9,465 bases of DNA. It comes from Halieaceae bacterium UBA3479. Lineage in GTDB: Bacteria; Pseudomonadota; Gammaproteobacteria; Pseudomonadales; Halieaceae. Shown in pieces: positions 1 to 7,270 of this stretch (the first letter of the stretch is position 1; the number at the start of each line of letters is the position of its first letter). A model generated the notes under the pieces. The model made no database searches. It was given only the letters and a program-made list of their open reading frames with translations, and was not told where the DNA came from. The position numbers and the translations under genes are program-made. The DNA is taken from assembly GCA_002377985.1 (NCBI GenBank), contig DFQW01000052.1, positions 1,331 to 10,795 on the forward strand. Reading direction: 5' to 3'.

Positions 1-1245
1 CAGTTCCATACCTATGTCGACAGCCTCAAATCCGTGCTCGACAAGGGCTACGATGCCGTGTTTGTGGGTACCGGCGCGCCCCGCGGTAGTGACCTCGACC
101 TGCCAGGCAGAGAGGAATGTCGCGCCAATATTCACGTAGGTATCGAGTGGCTGGGTTCAGTGGCCTTCGAACATATCCATAAAATTGGCAAGCGCGTGCT
201 GGTGCTGGGCGGCGGCAACACGGCAATGGATTGCTGCCGCACTGCGCGGCGTCTTGGCGGAGAGGACGTCAAAGTCGTCGTTCGCTCTGAATTCGCCAAA
301 ATGAAAGCATCGCCCTGGGAGATAGAAGATGCTCAGGCCGAAGACATCCCCATCATCAATAATCATCTCCCCAAAGCTTTCGTCCACGAGAACGGCAAAC
401 TGCTGGGCATGACCTTTGATCAGGTTGAGGTGGTCTATGACGCGGCCGGCAAGCGAAGTCTGATTCCCACCGGCGATGAAATCTTTTTTGAGGCCGATGA
501 TGTCCTGATTGCCATTGGTCAGGACAACGCCTTCCCGTGGATCGAGCGCAACCTGGGCATCGAATTTGGCAACTGGGATATGCCGCGAGTCGACCAAACT
601 ACCTTCCAGTCAACCAACCCGAAGGTGTTCTTCGGTGGCGATGCCGCATTTGGTCCCGAAAACATCATTACTGCCGTCGCCCACGGCCATCAGGCGGCGG
701 TGTCCATCGACTTGTTCCTGTCGGGAAAATCTGTCGATCAACGCCCCGCTCCCGGTGTCAATCTCGTGAGTCAGAAAATGGGTGTGCACGAGTGGAGTTA
801 CGACAATCTGGTCACCATCGATCTGCGCCAGAGAGTGCCTCACGTCGACAAAGTGGTCGCTCTCAAGGATCGCAAGGTAGAGGTGGAATTGGGTTTCGAT
901 ATCGAAACCGCGTATCGGGAGGCCGAGCGTTGTCTTAATTGTGACGTGCAGACAGTTTTTGATGGCGCAAAATGTATCGAGTGTGACGGCTGTACAGATA
1001 TCTGCCCGACCGACTGCATTAATTTCGTAGATAACGCTGAAGAGCCCGTGCTGCGCCGCTCACTGCGAGCGCCAGCAACCCGCGACGATCAGGATCTTTA
1101 TATTTCCGAGCAGCTTGTGCAGACACAGAGAGTCATGGTGAAGGACGAGAACGTCTGCCTACACTGTGGTCTCTGCGCCGAGCGCTGTCCCACGGGCGCT
1201 TGGGATATGCAGCGATTCCTCTACTCAGTAACCAAGGCGGGCTGA
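1..1245 (+). CDS. FAD/NAD(P)-dependent oxidoreductase with C-terminal 2x[4Fe-4S] ferredoxin domain, electron-transfer subunit of a 2-oxoacid:ferredoxin oxidoreductase (5' partial)
   Basis: The reading frame is open from base 1 and the start lies outside the window; 414 residues are visible. They match the glutamate-synthase small-subunit (GltD-like) oxidoreductase family. A nucleotide-binding loop GGGNTAMD lies near visible residues 70-77 and the FAD-contacting FFGGDAAFGPENI stretch near 210. The N-terminal FAD-binding half is missing. A cysteine pair (C311, C314) leads into a ferredoxin module with two CxxCxxCxxxCP motifs (C325/328/331/335 and C386/389/392/396). About 50 residues separate them, longer than in small bacterial ferredoxins. 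The two nucleotide sites and two clusters suggest electron transfer between NAD(P)H and ferredoxin or the KorAB core. It ends 2 nt before the next gene, so the genes are surely co-transcribed. It resembles the KorC-type subunit described for Thauera. The family is certain; the direction of electron flow is inferred. Confidence 0.9.
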   Translation, partial: QFHTYVDSLKSVLDKGYDAVFVGTGAPRGSDLDLPGREECRANIHVGIEWLGSVAFEHIHKIGKRVLVLGGGNTAMDCCRTARRLGGEDVKVVVRSEFAKMKASPWEIEDAQAEDIPIINNHLPKAFVHENGKLLGMTFDQVEVVYDAAGKRSLIPTGDEIFFEADDVLIAIGQDNAFPWIERNLGIEFGNWDMPRVDQTTFQSTNPKVFFGGDAAFGPENIITAVAHGHQAAVSIDLFLSGKSVDQRPAPGVNLVSQKMGVHEWSYDNLVTIDLRQRVPHVDKVVALKDRKVEVELGFDIETAYREAERCLNCDVQTVFDGAKCIECDGCTDICPTDCINFVDNAEEPVLRRSLRAPATRDDQDLYISEQLVQTQRVMVKDENVCLHCGLCAERCPTGAWDMQRFLYSVTKAG

Positions 1246-1247
1246 TC

Positions 1248-3122
1248 ATGGAACCCAAGCAGTCCGTCAACGACTTTGTCATCAAGTTCGCCAACGTCAA
1301 TGGCACCGGCTCTGCCAGTGCCAACGGCATGTTCGCCAAAGCCATTTTCCGCATGGGCATCCCGGTCAGCCCACGCAATATATTCCCTTCCAACATTCAG
1401 GGCTTGCCTACCTGGTACGAGGTTCGCGTGAGCCGCGACGGTTATCTCGGACGGCGCGGCGGAATCGACATGATGGTGAGCGTCAATCCGCAGAGCTTTG
1501 CCAAGGACGTCTCAGAGTTGGATCCCGGCGGCTATATGCTCTACGACGCTACCAAGCCGCTCGATCTGCGGCATGTCAGACGCGATATTCATTACCTTGG
1601 CATTCCTCTGACAGAAATGTGCCTGCGGGAATACAGTGACGCGCGACAACGGCAACTGTTCAAGAACGTGATTTATGTGGGTGCACTGTCGGCCCTGCTC
1701 AACGTTGACTTCTCTATCCTCAAGGATTTGGTCAGCGAGCAGTTCAAAGGCAAGGAAAAATTGATCACACCCAATATCCATGCGCTGGAAATGGGACATC
1801 AGTACGCCTCTACCCACTTCGATTGTCCGCTGGGGATCCACCTTAAAGCGGGAGAACAGACGCCCAAACACATTCAAGAGTTCGATCAGATTCTGATGGA
1901 CGGCAATACCGCGGCGGCTCTGGGCGCAGTCTATGCAGGGGCGACCGTCGCTGCCTGGTATCCCATCACCCCGTCTACTTCGGTCGTCGATGCCTTCGAA
2001 AAATATTGTCGTCGCCTACGAATTGATCCGGGAACAGGCAAAAAGAACTACGCCATCGTGCAAGCCGAAGACGAGCTGTCGGCCATGGGGATGGTAATTG
2101 GCGCCAACTGGAACGGCGCCCGCGCATTTACCGCCACCAGTGGTCCCGGCGTATCGCTGATGAGCGAGTTCCTCGGGCTGGCTTACTTTGCTGAGGTCCC
2201 TGCCGTTTTGGTAGACGTGCAGCGCGCCGGCCCCTCAACGGGCATGCCAACGCGAACACAGCAGTCGGATATTCTCGCCGCGGCTTATGCCTCGCATGGT
2301 GATACCAAGCATGTGCTTTTCTTCCCGGCCACGCCGGCCGAGTGTTTCAGCATGACCGTCGAGGCATTTGACCTCGCAGAGCGCCTGCAGACGCCTGTGA
2401 TCATAATGAGTGACCTGGATCTCGGCATGAATGAGTGGATGTCGCCCCCGCTGAAGTTTGACGACAGTTATCGCTACGACCGCGGCAAGGTATTGAGCGG
2501 CGAGGATCTTGAGGCGATGACAGAGCGTTTTGGTCGATACCTGGACGTTGATGGCGACGGCATTCCCTATCGCACCTACCCAGGCGCCCACCCCACCAAA
2601 GGGGCCTTCTTCACACGGGGTAGCTCTCGAGACGAGTACGCAGCCTATACCGAAGACGGCGACGTTTATGTGCGCAACATGGATCGCCTCCTCAAAAAGT
2701 TCGAGACCGCAAAATCACTGGTACCCAAAGCAAAAATCAAACCGGCTCAAAAACCTACCAAAGACGCGCTACTCTTTTTCGGCACCACCGCCTCACCCGC
2801 TTACGAGGCGCTCGAAACACTCGAAAAAGAGGGCATTCATCTCGACACGCTGCGGCTGCGCTCGTTCCCCTTCACCCAAGAGGTTGAGGATTTCATCGAA
2901 GCCCACGACCGCATTTTTGTGATTGAACAGAATCGCGATGGCCAGATGCGCCGACTGCTATTGAACGAAACCAACGTCGAAGCCAACGCCAAACTGATCT
3001 CAGTCGTTGAATACGACGGATTACCCGTGACCGCGAGAAAAATAGCCAGCGTCATCAGGGGCCATCTGGGCATCGATAACGTCACACACCTTGTGCCGAA
3101 AGAAAAGGAACTCGCTTCATGA
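1248..3122 (+). CDS. korA: 2-oxoacid:ferredoxin oxidoreductase, fused gamma-alpha subunit (KorA-like)
   Basis: This 624-residue protein fuses two subunits of the 2-oxoacid:ferredoxin oxidoreductase superfamily. Residues 1 to about 200 are the gamma domain. Its loop reads NGTGSASANG rather than the usual GxGGxG. The alpha (pyrimidine-binding) domain follows, with YPITPSTS at 238-245, QAEDELSAMG from 272, the TSGPG stretch, and TRTQQSD at 335-341. A C-terminal transketolase-like domain II covers about 510-600. With KorB it would convert a 2-oxoacid plus CoA to acyl-CoA and CO2, reducing ferredoxin. The ATG at 1248 is preferred over an upstream in-frame ATG at 1200, which lies inside the previous gene; an AGG sits about 10 nt before it. 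The stop overlaps the korB start as ATGA. Substrate specificity cannot be read from the sequence. 2-oxoglutarate is likely by analogy with Thauera KorA, but other 2-oxoacids are possible. Confidence 0.9.
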   Translation: MEPKQSVNDFVIKFANVNGTGSASANGMFAKAIFRMGIPVSPRNIFPSNIQGLPTWYEVRVSRDGYLGRRGGIDMMVSVNPQSFAKDVSELDPGGYMLYDATKPLDLRHVRRDIHYLGIPLTEMCLREYSDARQRQLFKNVIYVGALSALLNVDFSILKDLVSEQFKGKEKLITPNIHALEMGHQYASTHFDCPLGIHLKAGEQTPKHIQEFDQILMDGNTAAALGAVYAGATVAAWYPITPSTSVVDAFEKYCRRLRIDPGTGKKNYAIVQAEDELSAMGMVIGANWNGARAFTATSGPGVSLMSEFLGLAYFAEVPAVLVDVQRAGPSTGMPTRTQQSDILAAAYASHGDTKHVLFFPATPAECFSMTVEAFDLAERLQTPVIIMSDLDLGMNEWMSPPLKFDDSYRYDRGKVLSGEDLEAMTERFGRYLDVDGDGIPYRTYPGAHPTKGAFFTRGSSRDEYAAYTEDGDVYVRNMDRLLKKFETAKSLVPKAKIKPAQKPTKDALLFFGTTASPAYEALETLEKEGIHLDTLRLRSFPFTQEVEDFIEAHDRIFVIEQNRDGQMRRLLLNETNVEANAKLISVVEYDGLPVTARKIASVIRGHLGIDNVTHLVPKEKELAS

Positions 3123-4168
3123 CCTATGCCAAGCCCGCCTTTCGACACCCCGATGCGAAGACCAACGATGTCGGTTGCACGCGAAAAGACTACGAGGGGG
3201 GCCTTTCGACGCTCTGCGCAGGATGTGGCCACGACTCAATCAGCGCGGCCATTATCGACGCATGCTTTGAACTCTCAATCAAGCCACACCGGGTAGCAAA
3301 GCTCTCGGGTATTGGTTGCTCCTCCAAAACGCCTGCGTACTTTCTCAGTGGCTCGCACAGTTTTAACAGCGTACACGGGCGCATGCCTTCAGTCGCCACG
3401 GGTGCGAATCTCGCCAATCGGGATCTGATCTACATTGGCGTGTCGGGAGATGGCGATACCGCCTCAATCGGTATGGGTCAGTTCGCTCACGTGATGCGCC
3501 GTAATCTGAACATGACCTATATCGTCGAAAACAATGGCTGCTACGGACTCACAAAGGGCCAGGACTCGGCCACAATGGACACAGACTCGGTCAGCAAGAA
3601 GGGTGATATCAATCCCTACACGCCCATTGACCTTGTGCGGGTAGGCATTGAGGTGGGCGCCACTTTTGTGGGAAGAAGCTTCTCGGGCGACAAAGCGCAA
3701 CTTGTCCCCCTTATCAAGGCAGCAATAAGCCACCGCGGGTTTGCCCTGCTGGATGTTATTTCACCCTGCGTAACCTTCAATAACCACGCAGGCTCCACCA
3801 AGAGCTACGCAAGCTTCCGTGAGCACAATGAAGCGATGCCCGTAGACTTCGTGCCGCGACGCGAAGCCATTACCACCAGCTACGACGCGGGTGTGGTGCA
3901 TGAGGTCTGTATGCACGACGGCTCTGTATTGCGACTGCAAAAAGTGAATGAAGAGTACGATATAGAAGATCCGCAATCGGCGCTGGATGCCATTGCGCAT
4001 CACGCGAAGGAGGATCGCATCCTCACGGGGCTTTTATACATCAAGCGCGACAGCGAAGAGCTACACGACGTTCTACAAACCGCATCAAAGCCGCTCAATA
4101 CGCTGAACCAAAGAGAACTTTGCCCGGGATCACGGTTTCTGGACAGCATTAACGCAGGTTTGCGCTAA
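3119..4168 (+). CDS. korB: 2-oxoacid:ferredoxin oxidoreductase, TPP-binding beta subunit (KorB-like)
   Basis: This 349-residue protein carries the thiamine pyrophosphate site of the enzyme: GDGDTASIG at 110-118 and the ENNGCYG segment, with the NN pair at 138-139. It also has the four cysteines that bind the beta-subunit [4Fe-4S] cluster in this family: C33 and C36 in LCAGCGH, C67 in GIGCSS, and C217 in PCVTFNN. The length is near the upper end for beta subunits; residues from about 250 onward form a less conserved tail. The start overlaps the korA stop (ATGA), and an AAGGA ribosome binding site sits 9 nt upstream. The gene is last in its operon and converges on the cys operon after only 20 bp. 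Together with KorA it forms the catalytic core in the cytoplasm. Clusters and cofactor are clear; the actual 2-oxoacid is not. Confidence 0.92.
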   Translation: MTYAKPAFRHPDAKTNDVGCTRKDYEGGLSTLCAGCGHDSISAAIIDACFELSIKPHRVAKLSGIGCSSKTPAYFLSGSHSFNSVHGRMPSVATGANLANRDLIYIGVSGDGDTASIGMGQFAHVMRRNLNMTYIVENNGCYGLTKGQDSATMDTDSVSKKGDINPYTPIDLVRVGIEVGATFVGRSFSGDKAQLVPLIKAAISHRGFALLDVISPCVTFNNHAGSTKSYASFREHNEAMPVDFVPRREAITTSYDAGVVHEVCMHDGSVLRLQKVNEEYDIEDPQSALDAIAHHAKEDRILTGLLYIKRDSEELHDVLQTASKPLNTLNQRELCPGSRFLDSINAGLR

Positions 4169-4188
4169 TTAGTTAAAAAACCTAACGT

Positions 4189-4590
4189 TCAGGGGGCAGA
4201 CTCTGCCCTGCCTAAACTCCGCTGATAACCAAAGCGCGTCTTGCTCGCCTGCTCGCGCCAGTGCGCCTCGGTACAGCGAGCCGCGTGCGCCTCGCTGATC
4301 TCCACAATGTCAATGCCCGCCGCCACTACCATGGGGAGCTGATCGGGGAGGATATCTCCTATCAGTTCAACTGCACCCTCGAACCCGCGCAACCGCAGCT
4401 GCCTGGCCAGACTCAAGGCGCGTCCATCTGCAAAGCTCTCTGCTGCAAACCGCACCACAGCCAGAGTGAGTAGTTGATCCAGCTGATCAAAGCCGCTGAT
4501 CTCCTGCATCGCGATTACGTGATGCGGCTCAGAGGCGTCGGGCTCCGGGAGAAACTGCCCCTGACGGTTGATGCGCACGCGCCGACTCAC
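4189..4590 (-). CDS. DUF934 family protein, distal gene of the cys operon
   Basis: This is a 133-residue protein of the DUF934 family, which is commonly found beside cysI and cysH and is often annotated only as a probable oxidoreductase; no biochemical role is established to my knowledge. The recognisable core is FADGRALSLARQLRLRG (around 55-71) followed by ELIGDILPDQL and AGIDIVEI, the family's usual signature. I see no cofactor motif, membrane segment or signal peptide. It starts with GTG at 4590, which overlaps the cysH stop as GTGA; no good Shine-Dalgarno sequence is visible, so translation probably depends on coupling to cysH. The only weak point of the frame is the short C-terminal tail. 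Its constant company with sulfite reductase suggests an accessory or electron-transfer role in sulfite reduction, which is inference. Confidence 0.85.
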   Translation of the reverse strand: MSRRVRINRQGQFLPEPDASEPHHVIAMQEISGFDQLDQLLTLAVVRFAAESFADGRALSLARQLRLRGFEGAVELIGDILPDQLPMVVAAGIDIVEISEAHAARCTEAHWREQASKTRFGYQRSLGRAESAP

Positions 4591-5351
4591 GCGACTGACG
4601 CCGCAATAATATTGGGGTTACGGTGCAGCCCGCACTCCAGCTTTTGCTGGCCCCGCCACCGCCCGGCGCGTCCATCTTCATCATCGGCAACCGGAGAGGT
4701 ACAGGGCGCGCATCCCACTGAGGCGTAACCCAACTGCACCAAGGGATGATGCGGTAAACCATGGGCTACCCGATAGGTCTCCAGGTCGTCGGCGCTCCAA
4801 TCAGCCAGGGGATTAAACTTCCACATGCTGCGCTCTGTATCCCAGTCGACACGCTCAACGCCGGCTCTGGTAATACTCTGAAATCGCTTCTGTCCTGAGA
4901 TCCAACCGTCAAAATCGCGTAATGCCCGGGTCAAAACTTCGACCTTTCTAGCATGACAGCAACGGTCTGGATTGGTGAGGTGCAGCGTTCGGGCAGGATC
5001 CAGCCGCTTCTGTGATAGCGGATCAATGCTATAGCACCTGACATCCTGCAAGGCCAACTGACTCACCAATGCATCGCGATACGCGATCGTCTCGTCAAAA
5101 TGGAACTGGGTATCAATAAAGATCACGGGGGTGCTGGGCGCAACTTTGGCTACCTGGTGCAGTAAAACCGCACTCTCGGCGCCAAAACTGGAGACCACAG
5201 CAACGCGTCCAAACAGTGAAGGGTTGGTTAGGACTTCTGCGATAAAATCGCTGGGGCCGAGGTCGGACAGCGCTCTCTGTAGCGCCGCCAGCGCTTCCGC
5301 ACCGCTGTGCACTTCTATATCACGCAGCACGGGCAACCTCGTAAAGGGCAT
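4587..5351 (-). CDS. cysH: Phosphoadenylyl/adenylyl-sulfate reductase, [4Fe-4S] type
   Basis: CysH reduces activated sulfate (APS or PAPS) to sulfite using thioredoxin or glutaredoxin. From the ATG at 5351 the protein has 254 residues. The PP-loop SSFGAES lies at 54-60 and the substrate-binding GQKRFQS stretch near 153-159. The cysteine set that marks the iron-sulfur form is present: the CC pair at 131-132 followed by HARK, and CAPC at 214-217. The catalytic cysteine is C240 in ECGLH. The cluster cysteines point to APS reductase (EC 1.8.4.10) rather than the cluster-free E. coli PAPS enzyme, although some cluster-bearing enzymes use both substrates. The frame also allows a TTG start at 5366, but the GGAG there abuts the TTG with no spacer, so the ATG is preferred. 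The start overlaps cysI by 32 nt. The arginine usual in CTRPV is serine here (CTSPV). Confidence 0.93.
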   Translation of the reverse strand: MPFTRLPVLRDIEVHSGAEALAALQRALSDLGPSDFIAEVLTNPSLFGRVAVVSSFGAESAVLLHQVAKVAPSTPVIFIDTQFHFDETIAYRDALVSQLALQDVRCYSIDPLSQKRLDPARTLHLTNPDRCCHARKVEVLTRALRDFDGWISGQKRFQSITRAGVERVDWDTERSMWKFNPLADWSADDLETYRVAHGLPHHPLVQLGYASVGCAPCTSPVADDEDGRAGRWRGQQKLECGLHRNPNIIAASVA

Positions 5352-6972
5352 CGCGGAACGGCGCAACTCCGAGCCGCTTAACGACCTCTGAGAAGCAATC
5401 GGTAGGCCCTAGACGTAATTCGAGATACGCTGAGAACAGCCGGTCTAATGCGGGTAGCAACTCCCCCTCACTGAAACCGGGACCCATCTTCTCACCCAGC
5501 GCCGCGTCCAAGCCCGGACGCCCGCCAATCGTCACCTGGTAATTCTCCACGCCGGCCTTGTCGAGGCCGAGAATGCCGATATCGCCAATATGATGGTGTC
5601 CACAGGCATTGATACAGCCAGATATTTTGATGCTGACCGGTCCGAATAATGCCTCTTGTCCGGCGTAACGCTTCGCAATGGTCTGGCCAATTGGAATCGA
5701 GCGCGCTGTTGCCAAGGCACAGTAATCCATGCCGGGGCAGGCAATCAGGTCTGATATCAAGCCGATATTGGGCGTTCCCAGCCCCGCCTTAGCCAGCTCC
5801 GCATACACCGCGGGCAAATCTGCTTGTGAAACATGCGGCAGGACGAGATTCTGTTGATGACTGACCCGAACCTCATCGAAACCAACCGTTGAGGCAATGT
5901 GGGCGACGCAACGCATTTGCGCCGCAGTTGCGTCTCCAGGTGCCTGTCCGTGAGCTTTGAGACTCACAGTAACACAGGCATAGCCGGGTTGCCGGTGCGG
6001 GATCACGTTTCGCTCGACCCACTGGCGGAATCCGGGGTCGTGATCAATGGCGTTGTGGTACGGATCCGGGTCTCGTTCGGGCAGGAGACTGGGGCCAAAT
6101 GCTTGCTTAATGCGCGCCAGTTCTTCAAGTTCTGCGCCATTAAACGTGTGCGATAAATGTTGCAATGCGTCGTTAACTGCATTATTAAAATTGGTAATGC
6201 CCATTGCATGCAACAAAATTTTGATTCGGGCTTTGTACTTGTTATCTCGACGCCCACTTAGGTTATAAACCGACAAAATCGCCTCGAGGTGCGGCAGTAG
6301 CGCTGCCTCAGGCACACGCTCAAAGACAAGGGATCCAACCACGGGAGTTCGACCCAGGCCTCCCCCCACATAGATATCAAAGGCAATCTGCGAGCCGTCC
6401 CTGACAATCCGCAGCCCGATGTCGTGCGCCCTGATAGCAGCGCGGTCTTCGGCACCTGCACTAATCGCGATCTTGAACTTACGCGGCAAAAACTGGAATT
6501 CCGGGTGATCAGTGGACCATTGGCGAATCCACTCGGCATAAGGTCTGGGATCGGTAACTTCGTCGAGCGCTGCGCCCGCAAACTGGTCAGTCGTCACGTT
6601 GCGAATCGTGTTACCACTGGTTTGGATAGCGTGCATATCGATATCGGCAAGGGCGTCAAGGATATCCGGGGTATCCACTAAACGAGGCCAGTTAAACTGA
6701 ATGTTCTGGCGCGTGGTGAAGTGCCCGTAACCATGATCCCAACGCTCGGCGATATCGGCCAGCCCTTTCAGCTGCCGACTCGATAACGTGCCGTAAGGTA
6801 TCGCTACACGCAGCATGTAAGCGTGTAACTGCAGGTAGACCCCATTCATCAAGCGCAGGGGCTTGAACTCGTCCTCGGTCAGTGCGCCCCCGAGGCGCCG
6901 ATCCACCTGATCGCGGTACTGAGCCACGCGCTCGCGAACAAAATCCCTGTCAAAGGTGTTATAGCGATACAA
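5320..6972 (-). CDS. cysI: Sulfite reductase hemoprotein (siroheme/[4Fe-4S])
   Basis: This enzyme performs the six-electron reduction of sulfite to sulfide. Numbered from the TTG at 6972 it has 550 residues, the usual length for the single-subunit nitrite/sulfite reductase family. The N terminus then reads as LYRYNTFDRDFVRERV, matching the family start. Other landmarks are GYGHFTTRQNIQFNWP near 81-96, FLPRKFKIAIS, and the cysteines that bind the [4Fe-4S]-siroheme centre: C412 and C418 (CPGMDYC), C453 and C457 (CINAC). An ATG at 6996 would add eight residues but has no ribosome binding site, whereas GGAG lies 8 nt before the TTG. Context with cysH and cysG favours sulfite over nitrite as substrate. 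No cysJ flavoprotein is in the window, so a ferredoxin or another donor is probable. It overlaps its upstream neighbour by 14 nt and cysH downstream. Confidence 0.93.
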   Translation of the reverse strand: MYRYNTFDRDFVRERVAQYRDQVDRRLGGALTEDEFKPLRLMNGVYLQLHAYMLRVAIPYGTLSSRQLKGLADIAERWDHGYGHFTTRQNIQFNWPRLVDTPDILDALADIDMHAIQTSGNTIRNVTTDQFAGAALDEVTDPRPYAEWIRQWSTDHPEFQFLPRKFKIAISAGAEDRAAIRAHDIGLRIVRDGSQIAFDIYVGGGLGRTPVVGSLVFERVPEAALLPHLEAILSVYNLSGRRDNKYKARIKILLHAMGITNFNNAVNDALQHLSHTFNGAELEELARIKQAFGPSLLPERDPDPYHNAIDHDPGFRQWVERNVIPHRQPGYACVTVSLKAHGQAPGDATAAQMRCVAHIASTVGFDEVRVSHQQNLVLPHVSQADLPAVYAELAKAGLGTPNIGLISDLIACPGMDYCALATARSIPIGQTIAKRYAGQEALFGPVSIKISGCINACGHHHIGDIGILGLDKAGVENYQVTIGGRPGLDAALGEKMGPGFSEGELLPALDRLFSAYLELRLGPTDCFSEVVKRLGVAPFRDALYEVARAA

Positions 6973-7270
6973 CTTTCGAGCTCCGATTGGGGTCATTGGT
7001 GTAGGCACCCGGACCTTCAAGTCGGATAGCCTCGCGATAATGCGTTGGCCAGACGTCGCCAGCAACGCGCTTTACAGGCACCAGGTACGCGCCAATCACC
7101 GCTGCTTCATCGTCAGCCAATGCCATTGCCGCCGTTGCTGCCTCAATGCAGTCAAAACAGACCGCCGATTGCAGCGCCTGAACCCAACCATAGCTGGCAT
7201 CAAGATAGACCACCTGCCCGGTACGTACGCAGTTGGCGGTGACCACTACCGGGGCCTTAACCCGCGACAT
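6959..7270 (-). CDS. DUF2849 family protein between cysG and cysI
   Basis: This is a small 103-residue protein of the DUF2849 family, which is typically encoded between cysG and cysI and has no established function. The family pattern is seen in VVTANCVRTGQVVYLD near 9-24, GWVQAL near 28-33, and the AYLVPVK to HYREAIR segment near 61-79. It is soluble with no signal peptide. An unusual C-x2-C (C38, C41) plus C14 is present. The ATG at 7270 has a strong GGAG 7 nt upstream and overlaps the cysG stop by 14 nt; its own stop overlaps the cysI TTG start by 14 nt. This tight coupling implies a job in siroheme insertion, electron supply or assembly for sulfite reductase, which is inference from context only. 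Confidence 0.85.
   Translation of the reverse strand: MSRVKAPVVVTANCVRTGQVVYLDASYGWVQALQSAVCFDCIEAATAAMALADDEAAVIGAYLVPVKRVAGDVWPTHYREAIRLEGPGAYTNDPNRSSKVVSL
6981..6984 (-). promoter_or_regulatory. Ribosome binding site deciding the TTG start of cysI
   Basis: GGAG on the - strand lies 8 nt before the TTG codon at 6972, whereas the in-frame ATG at 6996 has no purine-rich sequence at a useful distance. The site falls inside the last codons of the DUF2849 gene, consistent with translational coupling. Confidence 0.55.

Noticed and set aside
157..597. 146-codon open frame on the - strand opposite the flavoprotein gene
   Set aside because: The + frame carries clear FAD/NAD motifs; the antisense frame shows none.
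1248..4168. Pyruvate:ferredoxin oxidoreductase (NifJ) or indolepyruvate oxidoreductase
   Set aside because: NifJ is a single long chain with different domain order, and indolepyruvate IorA has the TPP domain in the alpha chain. Here gamma-alpha fusion plus a separate beta fits the Kor type better, although the substrate remains unproven.
4193..4209. Hairpin GGGCAG-ACT-CTGCCC at the convergent korB/DUF934 junction as a bidirectional terminator
   Set aside because: It lies in the last codons of DUF934. There is no T-tract after it on the + strand, and on the - strand the T6 run begins about 13 nt past the stem, too far for a standard intrinsic terminator.
5320..6972. Assimilatory nitrite reductase instead of sulfite reductase
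   Set aside because: The families share the siroheme fold and cysteine spacing, but the cysG-cysI-cysH context and absence of nitrate genes favour sulfite.
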